Source: Shewanella inventionis (lineage in GTDB: Bacteria; Pseudomonadota; Gammaproteobacteria; Enterobacterales; Shewanellaceae). From it: a stretch of DNA of 64,000 nt. Under the pieces are notes generated by a model that was given only the letters and a program-made list of their open reading frames with translations, was not told the DNA's origin and searched no databases. The stretch spans positions 124,001 through 188,000 of the forward strand of contig NZ_BMII01000001.1 in assembly GCF_014641855.1 (NCBI RefSeq). Reading direction: 5' to 3'. Shown here in pieces: positions 34,975-45,145 of the stretch. The first letter of the stretch is position 1. Every line of letters starts with the position of its first letter. A program made the position numbers and the translations under genes.

Positions 34975-36258
34975 TCACGAGTTAACTTGGGGCTTAATTG
35001 TTTTGCGATATAAGTGATTTTTTTGCCACCACATAAAAGGGGCAATCACCATAATTAATACCAGTACATAGATCATATTATCTGCCAGGGCGATGCCAAG
35101 CCCAATACAAAACACACACCCAGCGGCAACCAAAGGTAGGTAACGTTTGCTGAGTAACTTAGCTGCCGATAACATGGCGAGCAAGTAAATAATCACAAAC
35201 ACCCCGTTACTCCAGGCAATCAACTTCTCTAAATCTTGCCCCGAATAAAAGGTCAACACTATCACCACTGCCATACTGCCGAGTATGCAAAAAAGCGCTC
35301 TAAATGGCACACCATGGCGATTCAATTTAACAAAGTATCTAGGCAAAATGCCTTCATTGCTAAAACTCCACAATAACCGCGCAGCACTGGCAGAATAAAC
35401 GTTAACTGTCGCCAGGCCACTGGCAATACCTAAAATACCTATCGCCTGCGCGCCATATCCCTGTAAAAAGCTGTCTGATAACAAATAATCAAACGCGCTT
35501 ATCATTGCCACACCGGTTTTATCTGTCGGCACCATTAACAACAAAAAAGTACAGGCTAAATAAATAACCCCAACCAACAATGTGCCCATCAAAATAGCCG
35601 GCAACATGTCTTTGTCTGGACGTCGAAAATCACTGGCTAAATGTGTCATGGCCTCTATGCCCAAAAAGCTCCAAAAACCAATCCCCATAGCAACCATAAC
35701 GGTATTTAATTGTGGGTGACTGGTTTGATTAAATGATTCGAGCTGTTCAGAGTTAAGCCCGCTAGCACCAAATAACAACGCCACCACAGTGACTATGGCA
35801 AGAGTGAGCGCAAACTGAAGCTTGGCAGACACTTGAATGCCCCGAATATTCAAACCAAGTAACATCAGCACCACAACAAGCTCTGCCACTAATTGCCAAC
35901 CACCATGCAGTGGGATTAAGGCGTTCATAAATTGAAAGGTCATTAAAATGGCGGCGGGGGCACCTATGGGGATCACCAATAGAAAAATTAACCCTATGGT
36001 TCTTCCGGCAATTCGGCCAAAGGCTTTTTCAACAAAATACGCAGGCCCGGCGGCATGTGGAAAGCGACTCGCCAGCAAACCAAACACTAACGCCACAGGA
36101 ATAATGGCTAAAGTTAATATTAACCAGGCCAATAATGCCCCAGAATCAGCTACGGCTATGGTCATTTGCGGTAAAATAAACACACCGGTGCCCAGCAATG
36201 TGGTGGCCATTAACCCTGCACCTTGCCAGCGTCCAATCGTTCCTGATATTTGATTCAT
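34975..36258 (-). CDS. yjeH: APC-family amino acid exporter, YjeH-type
   Basis: A 427-residue permease with 12 predicted helices. The opening GRWQGAGLMATTLLGTGVFILPQ and RFPHAAGPAYFVEKAFG match E. coli YjeH, an exporter of methionine and branched-chain amino acids. The GxG motif of helix 1 that contacts the substrate backbone in the APC family is present (LLGTGVF). A divergent Lrp-type regulator gene 170 bp upstream, with a palindrome between, suggests amino-acid responsive control. Confidence 0.87.
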   Translation of the reverse strand: MNQISGTIGRWQGAGLMATTLLGTGVFILPQMTIAVADSGALLAWLILTLAIIPVALVFGLLASRFPHAAGPAYFVEKAFGRIAGRTIGLIFLLVIPIGAPAAILMTFQFMNALIPLHGGWQLVAELVVVLMLLGLNIRGIQVSAKLQFALTLAIVTVVALLFGASGLNSEQLESFNQTSHPQLNTVMVAMGIGFWSFLGIEAMTHLASDFRRPDKDMLPAILMGTLLVGVIYLACTFLLLMVPTDKTGVAMISAFDYLLSDSFLQGYGAQAIGILGIASGLATVNVYSASAARLLWSFSNEGILPRYFVKLNRHGVPFRALFCILGSMAVVIVLTFYSGQDLEKLIAWSNGVFVIIYLLAMLSAAKLLSKRYLPLVAAGCVFCIGLGIALADNMIYVLVLIMVIAPFMWWQKNHLYRKTIKPQVNS

Positions 36259-36357
36259 AATAGTAATCTTGCTGTGATATATTGCGATATTATAAGTGGC
36301 ATTGGCTTAACATTCTGCGGGTTAATCAACGCAAGTTGTAGCTTAAAACCGACAAAA

Positions 36358-36384
36358 TGACGGAATTATTATACTTTGCCGTCA
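36358..36384. promoter_or_regulatory. Candidate operator between yjeH and the Lrp-type gene
   Basis: TGACGG and CCGTCA form an inverted repeat with a 15-base AT-rich spacer. It lies between two divergent starts, the usual place for an Lrp/AsnC site. No experimental support. Confidence 0.4.
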
Positions 36385-36428
36385 AAATGTTGTAGCGCGG
36401 GCATGAATGACAACTCAGGAATACGCTA

Positions 36429-36857
36429 TTGGATAAGTTTGATAAAGCGATTATAAACGAATTACGCCTTAATGCTCGACAGAGTATTTCGTTCATTTCC
36501 GAACAAGTGAATTTGTCACGCAGTGCAGTGACAGAGCGAATTAAGAAACTTGAGCAAAGCGGCGTTATTCGTGGTTATCAGGTTTTACTCAGTGAATCGC
36601 AAAAACAAGGCGTATCAGCCTACTTTGAAATCCAACATCGCTGCGCGCGCTGCGCAGAGGTGATCCATATTTTTACCACGATTCCTGAGGTCATAACCTG
36701 CCAGGGGATTACAGGCGATATGGATTTGCTGGTGTATGTCCATGCCAACTCAATGCAACGTTTACATGAAATTCGTGAGTTTATTGATGCTCAGGCCGAT
36801 ATTGTTAAAATAAAAACCCATGTTGTCATGAGTGAGTGGATTAACAATAAAGCATAA
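36429..36857 (+). CDS. Lrp/AsnC-family transcriptional regulator
   Basis: A 142-residue regulator. Helix-turn-helix at about 4-45 (AIINELRLNARQSISFISEQ, then LSRSAVTERIKKLEQSG), RAM domain at about 65-135 with GDMDLLVYVHA. It differs from most relatives in a CARCAEV stretch (about residues 75-81) that holds two close Cys. The TTG start at 36429 is used because AGGA lies upstream and the next Met would remove the helix-turn-helix. It probably controls the divergent yjeH-type exporter. Confidence 0.85.
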   Translation: MDKFDKAIINELRLNARQSISFISEQVNLSRSAVTERIKKLEQSGVIRGYQVLLSESQKQGVSAYFEIQHRCARCAEVIHIFTTIPEVITCQGITGDMDLLVYVHANSMQRLHEIREFIDAQADIVKIKTHVVMSEWINNKA

Positions 36858-36882
36858 AAAAGCTCTTTATAAACAGAGCTTT
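36858..36882. terminator. Bidirectional terminator between the Lrp-type and HDOD genes
   Basis: AAAAGCTCT (36858-36866) pairs with AGAGCTTT (36875-36882) around an 8-base loop, with A-run and T-rich flanks. It serves two convergent genes. Confidence 0.75.
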
Positions 36883-36901
36883 AAATTTTAAAATAACTAC
36901 A

Positions 36902-37735
36902 TTATGCCAGTTGTTTACCGATTTCTAATCCTTTGCCTCTTAGTGCAACAAACTTTTCAGCCAAGCCAGACATATCCATTTTAATGATACCCGCTTCTTT
37001 ATTTGCTTTACCCGCTAACCATGCAGTAAATGATTCATCGTCGCGCTCATCGTCCCAATGAGAAAATACCGCATGTGATAAATAAATTACCGATGCCAGT
37101 TTTGAAGCCGGTTTAGCTTGAAGCGGCGCACGTTGAAACTCAATGCCCTGCACTAACGACGGAGCAAACTTCCAATTTTTTGCTAATAAAGCACCAACAG
37201 ATGGAGAATCAAACCCTAATAAACTGGTTTCGAGTTGCTGCTTATCCGCACCTTCTGCAACTGCAGCTCTAATTTGTGCCGCAATAGCAGGCTCAACAAC
37301 TGCAATTAATAAATCACCAATGTTATGTAAAATGGCACAGGTAAATGCCTCATCTGCTGCCACGCCACATACTTTCGCCATTTCTTGTGAATATAACGCG
37401 ACTTCAAAGGTTTCACCCCAAAAGTGAGCTAAATCGATACCTTCTGCATTAGGCATAGCGCCTACAACAGCAGAAGCGATCACTAAAGTACGTAGTGTTT
37501 GCATTCCTAAACGCACAACAGCATCTTCAATGGAGCCCACTTCACGGCTGCGGCCAAAATGAGCTGAGTTTGCAAGGCGAAGTACCCTCGCACTGATAAT
37601 TGGGTCCTGGGCGACCTTGGCAGAAATGCTTTTTATCGAGGTGTTTTCATTATTAACTGCATCAAGTAACTCACTGACAGCTTTAGGTAAACGCGGTAAT
37701 TCATCGACTCTTTTTAATAGTGCTGCAGACGGCAT
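36902..37735 (-). CDS. HDOD-domain signalling protein
   Basis: 277 residues spanning one HDOD domain: LPRLPKAVSELLDAV, DPIISARVLRLANSAHFG, IEDAVVRLGMQTLRTLVI and AILHNIGDLLI, where the HD pair is replaced by HN. HDOD proteins lack phosphohydrolase activity and act as adaptors in stress, motility or cyclic di-GMP networks. No output domain is attached. It stands alone, divergent from menD with 211 bp between that must hold both promoters. Confidence 0.9.
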   Translation of the reverse strand: MPSAALLKRVDELPRLPKAVSELLDAVNNENTSIKSISAKVAQDPIISARVLRLANSAHFGRSREVGSIEDAVVRLGMQTLRTLVIASAVVGAMPNAEGIDLAHFWGETFEVALYSQEMAKVCGVAADEAFTCAILHNIGDLLIAVVEPAIAAQIRAAVAEGADKQQLETSLLGFDSPSVGALLAKNWKFAPSLVQGIEFQRAPLQAKPASKLASVIYLSHAVFSHWDDERDDESFTAWLAGKANKEAGIIKMDMSGLAEKFVALRGKGLEIGKQLA

Positions 37736-37946
37736 ATGTTTAGGTCCTTAAATTAACTAGTATATAAATAAATCACTTTTATCACTTTAGCACAACATAA
37801 TTTATACAATTAGTATTGCAGAAAATGATTAATATTAGTGACTCGTGAATATTTATAACTTGGTTTAAAAAAGTCTGCGTTAAACCTTAGATATCATGCA
37901 CACTTGGCGTTACACTAAAGCGTGTTTATCTTCTACATGAGCCAAT

Positions 37947-39686
37947 ATGCAACAACAGACTAGTGCTGATATGAATTTATTATGGGGACAATTGATCCTC
38001 GAAGAACTCGCGCGATTGGGCGTTAAACATGTGTGCATGGCACCGGGTTCTCGCTCAACGCCATTAACATTAGCTGCTGCTAGCCAAACCCAAATTACAC
38101 GACATATTCATTTTGATGAACGAGGTTTAGGCTTTATGGCACTCGGGCTTGCTAAAGCCAGTGACGCCCCAGTTGCCATTATCACCACCTCTGGTACTGC
38201 GGTAGCTAATTTGTACCCAGCAATAGTTGAAGCCTGGTTAACCCATGTGCCGTTAATTGTTTTAACAGGAGATCGACCTGGTGAGTTAATAGATTGCGGA
38301 GCCAATCAAGCAATTGTACAACCCGCTATTTTTGCAGGCTATGCCAAACAAGTAAATTTACCGACACCCGATAACGCTTATCCTGCCAATGCATTATTAA
38401 CCGCCATTGACCATGCTATAGCCAATCAGCATCAACCTGTACACATCAATTGTATGTACCGTGAGCCGCTGTACCCAGCTGAATTAGTGACATTAAACCA
38501 TGTAAAAAAAACCGCGAGTGTTACGACTGCAACTTACCTTGCACCGCTTAATTCATGGTTTGACAGTAATAAGCCGTTAACGCGCTATGCTGCGCTTAAT
38601 GGGTCCGAATTGCCCACCACTGACACCTTAATGCGCTTTGTGCATGGTAAAGGGATCATTGTTGTGGGTACGCTTTCGCCGGCAAATAATCCTCAACTTA
38701 TTGTGGCATTGGCTCAAAAACTTGGTTGGCCAGTCGTTGTTGATGCGCAATCGCAATTACGCCAGCACCCAGGCGTCGTCGGTCATATCGATCAGTTATT
38801 ACTTAACCCCAAAGCCAGTAAATTACTAGAACAGGCTGAGCGAGTATTAGTATTTGGTGGTCGCTTTGTGTCAAAACGTTTGATCCAATACCTCGCCCAA
38901 CAACAGTGGCATAGCCATTGGCAGATATTAGCTCACAGTGACCGGTTAGACCCAACCCATCAACATAAACAAATATGGCAAACCAGTGTACAGGCCATGT
39001 GCCAATTGCCTTGGCCAAGATCATCTGAGGCCAATTGGGCGCTGCAATTGTTACCTTACAACGAGTCGTTAGAGTCGGTACTAAAACAGCAAATAGACAA
39101 CACCAGTTTTGGCGAAGCACAAGTTGTGCGAACCGTTGCGGCGAATCAAACCAATGAACACATTTTATTTATTGGTAATAGTTTACCCATACGTCTTTAC
39201 GATATGTATGCCCCAATTGCTACCAATACGCCTTTAATTTATACCAACCGCGGCGCCTCGGGTATCGATGGTCTTATTGCGACGGCCTGTGGCGTGGCGG
39301 CAGACAAAAAAGCGCCTACCACTTTACTGATTGGCGATTTATCCTGTTTACATGACTTCAACTCAATGGCGCTGCTAAAACAGATGTCACGCCCTTTTGT
39401 GCTGGTCATTATTAATAATGATGGCGGTAATATTTTCAATTTATTGCCCGTACCCAATGAAAACTTGCGTAATGATTTTTACCGTTTAAGCCACGGGCTG
39501 GAATTTGGTTATGGCGCTGCCATGTTTGGTTTGGCCTATCGTCAGGTAGACGACATAGAGTCGTTCCAACAAGCTTATCAAGAGGCATTTGAGTATAACT
39601 GTGCCTCAGTGATTGAAGTCAATGTTGCGCCAAATCAAGCTAGCGATCAAATTGCGCAAATTAACCAATGGGTAAAACAACACTAA
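37947..39686 (+). CDS. menD: SEPHCHC synthase MenD
   Basis: A 579-residue thiamine-diphosphate enzyme that joins isochorismate and 2-oxoglutarate, the first committed step of menaquinone synthesis. Marks: [21 protein letters not shown] near the N-terminus, [29 protein letters not shown], and the ThDP/Mg motif [15 protein letters not shown]...[11 protein letters not shown] 37947 or ATG 37971 could start it; the family allows both. First gene of menDHCE, each overlapping the next. Confidence 0.97.
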   Translation: MQQQTSADMNLLWGQLILEELARLGVKHVCMAPGSRSTPLTLAAASQTQITRHIHFDERGLGFMALGLAKASDAPVAIITTSGTAVANLYPAIVEAWLTHVPLIVLTGDRPGELIDCGANQAIVQPAIFAGYAKQVNLPTPDNAYPANALLTAIDHAIANQHQPVHINCMYREPLYPAELVTLNHVKKTASVTTATYLAPLNSWFDSNKPLTRYAALNGSELPTTDTLMRFVHGKGIIVVGTLSPANNPQLIVALAQKLGWPVVVDAQSQLRQHPGVVGHIDQLLLNPKASKLLEQAERVLVFGGRFVSKRLIQYLAQQQWHSHWQILAHSDRLDPTHQHKQIWQTSVQAMCQLPWPRSSEANWALQLLPYNESLESVLKQQIDNTSFGEAQVVRTVAANQTNEHILFIGNSLPIRLYDMYAPIATNTPLIYTNRGASGIDGLIATACGVAADKKAPTTLLIGDLSCLHDFNSMALLKQMSRPFVLVIINNDGGNIFNLLPVPNENLRNDFYRLSHGLEFGYGAAMFGLAYRQVDDIESFQQAYQEAFEYNCASVIEVNVAPNQASDQIAQINQWVKQH

Positions 39687-40486
39687 TGGTCAGCATCCGT
39701 CGTTTTGGCCACCCCAATTTACCAGCATTAGTGATGTTACATGGTTTTTTGGGCAGCAAAGACGACTGGTCTATTTTGATGCCAAGCTTAAGCCAGCATT
39801 TTCATTGTATTTGCATCGACTTGCCCGGCCATGGTGCTAACCACTTAGCATTAACATCACCCGGATTTAGCCAGGTTTCAGCGCATATTCTGGCTAAAGT
39901 AAACGAGCTTGGCGTTAAGCAATTTCATTTGCTGGGGTATTCATTAGGCGGCCGCATTGCACTGCATATTGCTAAAGATTTTCCTGAGGCTTTACTGAGT
40001 TTAACTCTGGAGTCGGCCCATCCTGGATTAATCGATGACGATCAACGTGATGCCCGCGCCAACAGCGACGGCTTATGGGCTAAAAAGCTACAACAGTTAC
40101 CCATAACGGCTTTTTTGTCGCTGTGGTATCAACAAGCGGTATTTAACGACCTTAGCAAACAGCAAAAGCAACAGTTAATCACCTTACGCAGTCAAAACGA
40201 CCCACTGCGCCTGAGCAACTGCTATCTGGCCACCTCACTTAGTTTGCAGCAAGACTGCAGAAACGTATTGAGCCAGCTCTCGTGCCCGTGTTATTACCTT
40301 TACGGCGAGGATGACACTAAATTTGCTCAGGTGGCGATAGATTGGCAGGCACAGTCCGGTCAATCGGCATTGCAACTGCAACCACTTAACGCCGCTGGGC
40401 ACAATATTCATAGTCTGCACCCGGCATTATTTTGCGACACCTTATTAGCCTTACTTACCCCCAAAAATCCAGCTAAGGAGGCGTAA
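39686..40486 (+). CDS. menH: SHCHC synthase MenH (alpha/beta hydrolase)
   Basis: 266 residues. It eliminates pyruvate from SEPHCHC to give SHCHC in menaquinone synthesis. The alpha/beta-hydrolase marks are VMLHGFLGSKDDW, IDLPGHG, the nucleophile elbow GYSLGGR (Ser 86) and the C-terminal GHNIHS with the catalytic His. I chose ATG 39686, which overlaps the menD stop by one base (TAATG); an ATG 18 bases earlier is possible. MenH is sometimes absent from men clusters; here it sits in the standard place. Confidence 0.92.
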   Translation: MVSIRRFGHPNLPALVMLHGFLGSKDDWSILMPSLSQHFHCICIDLPGHGANHLALTSPGFSQVSAHILAKVNELGVKQFHLLGYSLGGRIALHIAKDFPEALLSLTLESAHPGLIDDDQRDARANSDGLWAKKLQQLPITAFLSLWYQQAVFNDLSKQQKQQLITLRSQNDPLRLSNCYLATSLSLQQDCRNVLSQLSCPCYYLYGEDDTKFAQVAIDWQAQSGQSALQLQPLNAAGHNIHSLHPALFCDTLLALLTPKNPAKEA

Positions 40487-41592
40487 TGCAATTTGTCGAC
40501 GAGTTAACCATTAGCGCAGTGTCTTTGTATCGATATCATATCGCGCTAACCCCAACATTGCCGGTGGCCAAACAACGCATAGATCACCGCCAGGGCTTGG
40601 TGCTGCTAACCAGCGTTATCAACAGCAATCAGCAAGATCAACAGGTTTGGGTTGAAATAGCGCCGCTATCAGGTATTGATACCGAAGGGCTGGCTATTGA
40701 AGGATTTAGCCAAGAGTCACTTGATGAGGTGATTACAGCCTTACCACAGATTGCCCAGCAACTTATTGGCAAATCGCCTAATGCGTTAATGGCTTTAGCC
40801 GCAACCTCAACTTTTGCATCTGTAGCGTTTGGACTGAGCTTATTACACGCCAAATTGTGCCATCAGTTACCTTGCAGAATAGAGATACCAAATACTCAAT
40901 CGGTCACGGTTCCTTTGGTTTATTCTGGTATGAGTGAACAACAACTGCAGACTAAACTGCACCAAAATGGCAGCATCAATAGCGTTAAAGTCAAAGTGGC
41001 ACAAACCTCAATGGAAGATGAAATTGCCTTTGTTTATCGGGTGCTAACGCTTGCCCCGCAGGTAAGCTTACGACTCGATGCCAATCGGGGCTTTACCCCA
41101 GAACAGGCCATCGATTTTTTAGCCTGTTTACCCAAAGACAAAATAGAATTTATTGAAGAACCTTGTATTAATCCAGCAGACAATCCTCTGATTTACCAGC
41201 AATTAGGGGTGCGTTATGCATTAGATGAGTCACTTAACTCAGCAACATTTGATGTGATCAATGCCATCAAACAGCAAGCAGGAATAGCTGCGCTAGTCAT
41301 TAAACCTATGTTGCTTGGCTCTCTGACTGATTTACAACACTTGATTGATGCCGCCCATATTGAGGGGGTGCGCTGCATATTAAGCTCAAGCTTAGAGTCT
41401 GATATTGGCATTACTGATTTACGGCTTCTCAGCCAGGCCTTAACCCCAAACGAAACGCCGGGTTTAGATACTCTAGGCGCATTTAGTCAGTTGCTATTGA
41501 TTGACTCGACACCCTCTAGCAAGCTTAATGTGAACGCTCTCCAGTTAGTTTATCATGCTGGAAATATAGATAAGACCACCACAGCATTATGA
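40486..41592 (+). CDS. menC: o-Succinylbenzoate synthase MenC
   Basis: A 368-residue enolase-superfamily dehydratase converting SHCHC to o-succinylbenzoate. Active-site elements are visible: KVKV (Lys 168 and 170), metal ligands in RLDANRGF (Asp 198), FIEEP (Glu 225) and ALDES (Asp 247), and VIKP with the acid/base Lys 273. It is longer than E. coli MenC (320). AAGGAGG lies inside the end of menH, and the start overlaps the menH stop by one base. Confidence 0.95.
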   Translation: MQFVDELTISAVSLYRYHIALTPTLPVAKQRIDHRQGLVLLTSVINSNQQDQQVWVEIAPLSGIDTEGLAIEGFSQESLDEVITALPQIAQQLIGKSPNALMALAATSTFASVAFGLSLLHAKLCHQLPCRIEIPNTQSVTVPLVYSGMSEQQLQTKLHQNGSINSVKVKVAQTSMEDEIAFVYRVLTLAPQVSLRLDANRGFTPEQAIDFLACLPKDKIEFIEEPCINPADNPLIYQQLGVRYALDESLNSATFDVINAIKQQAGIAALVIKPMLLGSLTDLQHLIDAAHIEGVRCILSSSLESDIGITDLRLLSQALTPNETPGLDTLGAFSQLLLIDSTPSSKLNVNALQLVYHAGNIDKTTTAL

Positions 41593-43019
41593 TGATTTCG
41601 CCACTGCATCAAACAGCACTAACTGCGCCCGACGCCGTTGCCATTGAAGATGTAAGCAACAAATACACCTATGCCCAATTAAGCGTAATGGTGATTCAAT
41701 TAACTCAATCTCTGCAAAAGCAGGGTATTCACGCTGGCGATATTGTGGCGTGTTTGTCACACAATAATCTGCAGATGATTTGTTTGTATTGGGCTTGTAT
41801 CGATGCCGGTTGGGTGTTTTTGCCATTATCGCCACGCTTGTCTAACCAGCAGATTAATCAGCTCATAGACACATACCAGGTCAACTGGTTATGGACAGAT
41901 AATCCAAGTCGGCAAGCTGACATTGCTGTTTCACATTATTTAACCTTGTCTCTATACACACAAGGCATTGCAGACTTATCTGCTGCTAAAATTTCCCCGC
42001 ATGTTGCTTCAAATATCATTCTAACCTCTGGCTCTAGCGGCACACCCAAAGCAGCTGTCCACTGCTTGCTCAACCATATTGCCAGCGCCCAAGGCGCAGC
42101 GAGTTATATCCCGCTAAGAAGCAACAACGCGTGGCTTTTGTCTTTGCCGTTATTTCATATCGGCGGCTTAGCCATATTACATCGCTGCACGTTAGCTGCA
42201 GCCCGCATTGTATTGCGTGATATGGCTAAATCTTTAGCCGAACAATTACAACAAAGCACCATTAGCCATGTGTCATTAGTCCCCACTCAAGCCTTACAAC
42301 TGTTAACTTTGCAACCTCAGGCATTAACTCATGTTAAGGCGCTATTACTCGGCGGCGGCATGATAGAACCACAACTGATAAATACCCTTAACGCGCACCA
42401 TGTGAAGACATATACAAGCTATGGTATGACCGAAATGAGCTCGCAGATTACTACCGCTAAAGCCAATCTGAGTGGCCACCATGGCCGCCCTTTGCCTGCC
42501 CGACAACTCAAACTAGTCGACGGGGTAATCTGGGTTAAAGGTGAGTGTTTGTTTATGGGTTATTTAACCCCTCAAGGTGTGTTACTACCGGTAGATGAGC
42601 AAGGTTGGTTTTGCACCCAAGACAAAGGTCTGCTCAATGAAAAAGGTCAGTTAATGATTTTAGGCCGTGCAGATAATATGTTTATTTGTGGGGGTGAAAA
42701 CCTCCATCCAGAGCAAATAGAAGCTGCGCTAATAACGCACCCTAATGTGGCGCAAGCCATTGTGTTTGCCATGCCCGATCACGTTTTTGGTAACTTACCA
42801 GCAGCGATTATCGACTATATTGATGACAATGGCGCCGAGCAGCTCAATACGGAAGCCATTAATCAAGTTAACACTCAACTGAGTGAGTTAATTGAACTAA
42901 AGTTAGCCCGCTTTATGCGTCCAAGACAATATTTTAGTTGGCCCAAACAAGTCGTATCCAGCGGCATTAAAGCATCGAGAAAATTGATCATTGATGCTGT
43001 GCAACAGCCGCGAGCATAA
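41589..43019 (+). CDS. menE: o-Succinylbenzoate-CoA ligase MenE
   Basis: A 476-residue adenylate-forming enzyme that makes o-succinylbenzoyl-CoA. Marks: ILTSGSSGTPKAAVH (P-loop-like), TSYGMTEMSSQ, GEC...MGYL, the hinge LGRADNMFICGGENLHPEQIE, and the final catalytic Lys near VVSSGIKASRK. It overlaps the menC stop by four bases. Last gene of the operon; menB and menF are not in this window, so the later steps are encoded elsewhere. Confidence 0.96.
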   Translation: MMISPLHQTALTAPDAVAIEDVSNKYTYAQLSVMVIQLTQSLQKQGIHAGDIVACLSHNNLQMICLYWACIDAGWVFLPLSPRLSNQQINQLIDTYQVNWLWTDNPSRQADIAVSHYLTLSLYTQGIADLSAAKISPHVASNIILTSGSSGTPKAAVHCLLNHIASAQGAASYIPLRSNNAWLLSLPLFHIGGLAILHRCTLAAARIVLRDMAKSLAEQLQQSTISHVSLVPTQALQLLTLQPQALTHVKALLLGGGMIEPQLINTLNAHHVKTYTSYGMTEMSSQITTAKANLSGHHGRPLPARQLKLVDGVIWVKGECLFMGYLTPQGVLLPVDEQGWFCTQDKGLLNEKGQLMILGRADNMFICGGENLHPEQIEAALITHPNVAQAIVFAMPDHVFGNLPAAIIDYIDDNGAEQLNTEAINQVNTQLSELIELKLARFMRPRQYFSWPKQVVSSGIKASRKLIIDAVQQPRA

Positions 43020-43039
43020 TAACGTTAACGCCAAAATAC

Positions 43040-43065
43040 AAAAAACCTGCCGCAGCAGGTTTTTT
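43040..43065. terminator. Bidirectional terminator between menE and rpoH
   Basis: AAAAAACCTGC pairs with GCAGGTTTTTT around a 4-base loop (CGCA). It serves both convergent operons. Confidence 0.92.
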
Positions 43066-43088
43066 AGTTTAAAAAGCGTAAGAGAAAA

Positions 43089-43946
43089 TTATTCCATACA
43101 GGCTTTAAGCTTGTTCATGGCATTTTTTTCTAGCTGCCTGATCCGCTCAGCTGACACCTGATAGGTAGAGGCTAATTCTTGCAGTGTGGTTTTATCGTCA
43201 TCTAACCAACGAGCGCGAAGAATGTGCTGGCTACGCTCATCTAAGGTTTTAATCGCCGACAGTAAACGCGCTTGAGAATCTGCTTCCCAGTTGTCGTTTT
43301 CAACTTGCTCAGCCAAATCAGAAGAGTGATCTTCTAAATACAATGCAGGGGCAAAGTCATGTTGATCGTCGTCGTTGTCACTGGCTAAGTCAAATGCTGG
43401 ATCTTGTGCTGCCATACGCGACTCCATTTCAGTCACATCGGCTTTAGACACACCCAGATTTTCTGCCACCATGGTCACTTCAGCGTCGCTAAACCAACCC
43501 AAGCGTTTTTTCGATTTACGAATGTTAAAGAATAACTTGCGCTGCGCTTTAGTGGTCGCCACTTTTACGATACGCCAATTTTTAAGCACGTACTCGTGAA
43601 TTTCGGCTTTAATCCAATGCACTGCAAAAGAAACCAAGCGAACACCCACGTCAGGATCGAAGCGTTTTACCGCTTTCATCAAGCCAATGTTACCTTCTTG
43701 AATAAGATCGGCTTGTGGCAAACCATAACCAGAGTAGCCTTTGGCCACGTGAACAACGAAACGTAGATGCGACATAATTAATTGCTTTGCAGCTTGCAGA
43801 TCGCCTGTTTCTTGTAAACGCTTGGCAATGTCGTACTCGGTTTCTGCGTCCAACATGTCAATGCTGGTCACAGACTGGATATACGCTTCTAAACTACTAC
43901 TGCCTTGAGGGACAGTCAGTGCCATTGATTGCGTTTGATAAGTCAT
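43089..43946 (-). CDS. rpoH: Heat-shock sigma factor RpoH (sigma-32)
   Basis: A 285-residue alternative sigma factor for heat-shock genes, one residue longer than in E. coli. Region 2 has [40 protein letters not shown] with the RpoH-type QAD core-binding segment; the RpoH box [17 protein letters not shown], here AQRKLFFN, is present; region 4 ends [17 protein letters not shown] (VSAERIRQ here). I chose ATG 43946, because AGGAG lies 6-7 bases upstream and the family starts in this way; 7 more codons upstream are open. It is in the usual ftsY-ftsE-ftsX-rpoH order. Confidence 0.97.
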   Translation of the reverse strand: MTYQTQSMALTVPQGSSSLEAYIQSVTSIDMLDAETEYDIAKRLQETGDLQAAKQLIMSHLRFVVHVAKGYSGYGLPQADLIQEGNIGLMKAVKRFDPDVGVRLVSFAVHWIKAEIHEYVLKNWRIVKVATTKAQRKLFFNIRKSKKRLGWFSDAEVTMVAENLGVSKADVTEMESRMAAQDPAFDLASDNDDDQHDFAPALYLEDHSSDLAEQVENDNWEADSQARLLSAIKTLDERSQHILRARWLDDDKTTLQELASTYQVSAERIRQLEKNAMNKLKACME

Positions 43947-44044
43947 TCGCTCTCCTACTACATTCAAAAAATTAACTTCTATTAGCTAAATACGTTTTAT
44001 GAAACCCATTGGTTCATCTACTTCAAGACCGATTTAGCTGATGA

Positions 44045-44073
44045 ACTATCAACTAAATGACATCATATGTCAA
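44045..44073 (-). promoter_or_regulatory. Candidate sigma-70 promoter of rpoH
   Basis: On the minus strand a perfect TTGACA (44073-44068) is followed after 17 bases by GATAGT (44050-44045). It lies about 100 bp before the rpoH start, between ftsX and rpoH, and leaves a leader that could fold as the known rpoH thermosensor does; I did not model it. Confidence 0.55.
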
Positions 44074-44179
44074 CTTAGCGTCAGTTCATTAAATATTTTC
44101 ACCGCTGGCCATTAAAAAAGCAAGTGAACAATCGTTCATTAATAGCACCTATCGCGCTATGTTATGCCTTAAGCTGTGA

Positions 44180-45145
44180 TTATGAGGGTTCAATATTACG
44201 TAAATGTTGTCTAACCGATAAATACGAGCCCAACCAACCTAAAAATGAAGCCAACAACACCAACTTAACGAGTTCCGTAAGGGTGAGCGACTGTATTGTC
44301 AATTGGCTACCATATAAGCCCATCAGCTCTGCTAATGCACCGTCGAGGTACCATACTAACGCATTAATAATAAGCCAGGCCAAAATACCACCAATGACTC
44401 CGTACCAAATACCGGTATACAAAAAAGGTCGTTGAATAAAGGCTTCGGTGGCTCCAACTAACTTCATCACTTCAATTTCGGTGCGCCGATTCATGATGGC
44501 TAATCGAATTGTGTTACCAATAACCAGTACCACAGCCAATACCAGCAATACCGCTATGGCCAATACCGTCTTTTCAAGCAATTTAAGCAATGCTTGTAAA
44601 CGCTCAAGCCACTCAATATCAAGACGGCCAAAATTGACCTCGGGCTCACGTTCTAATTTTGCTAATAATTCACGAGCACCTGTAGGGCTTGAGTATTTGA
44701 TTGATGGCGTGACAGTCACTACTGCTGGCAAAGGGTTATCGTCAAGGTAAGACAGAGCTTCGCCAAACCCAGATAGACGCTGAAATTCTTCAAGCGCCTG
44801 ATCACGGCTAATATAGCTAACGGTGTCGACTTCTCTAAAGGCTTTAATCCGCGATAATAAACTTTGGATAGATTGCTCACTGCGGCCTTTATTAATAAAC
44901 AACGAGATCTCAGCAGCGCTGTTCCACGATTGGGTAACGTTTTCGGCATTTTTAACCAACACCTGTAATGCCGCAGGCAAGCTTAAGCTAACCCCAAGTA
45001 CAGCCATGGTCATAATGGATGAAACCGGGCTACGCCACAGCTCGCCCATACTTGACATGCCTTGCTGCACATGACGAATAAAAAACATCACAATACGGCC
45101 ACTTAACGGTAGCTTGCTTTGGGTAATATTAGGCTTTTTACTCAT
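44180..45145 (-). CDS. ftsX: Cell division ABC transporter-like protein FtsX
   Basis: A 321-residue inner-membrane protein, partner of FtsE. It regulates periplasmic cell-wall hydrolase activation at the septum. Four membrane helices, a large periplasmic loop after the first, and the family's NTIRLAIMNRRTEIEVMKLVGAT stretch after the second are visible. It overlaps ftsE by 4 bases (ATGA). Confidence 0.96.
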   Translation of the reverse strand: MSKKPNITQSKLPLSGRIVMFFIRHVQQGMSSMGELWRSPVSSIMTMAVLGVSLSLPAALQVLVKNAENVTQSWNSAAEISLFINKGRSEQSIQSLLSRIKAFREVDTVSYISRDQALEEFQRLSGFGEALSYLDDNPLPAVVTVTPSIKYSSPTGARELLAKLEREPEVNFGRLDIEWLERLQALLKLLEKTVLAIAVLLVLAVVLVIGNTIRLAIMNRRTEIEVMKLVGATEAFIQRPFLYTGIWYGVIGGILAWLIINALVWYLDGALAELMGLYGSQLTIQSLTLTELVKLVLLASFLGWLGSYLSVRQHLRNIEPS

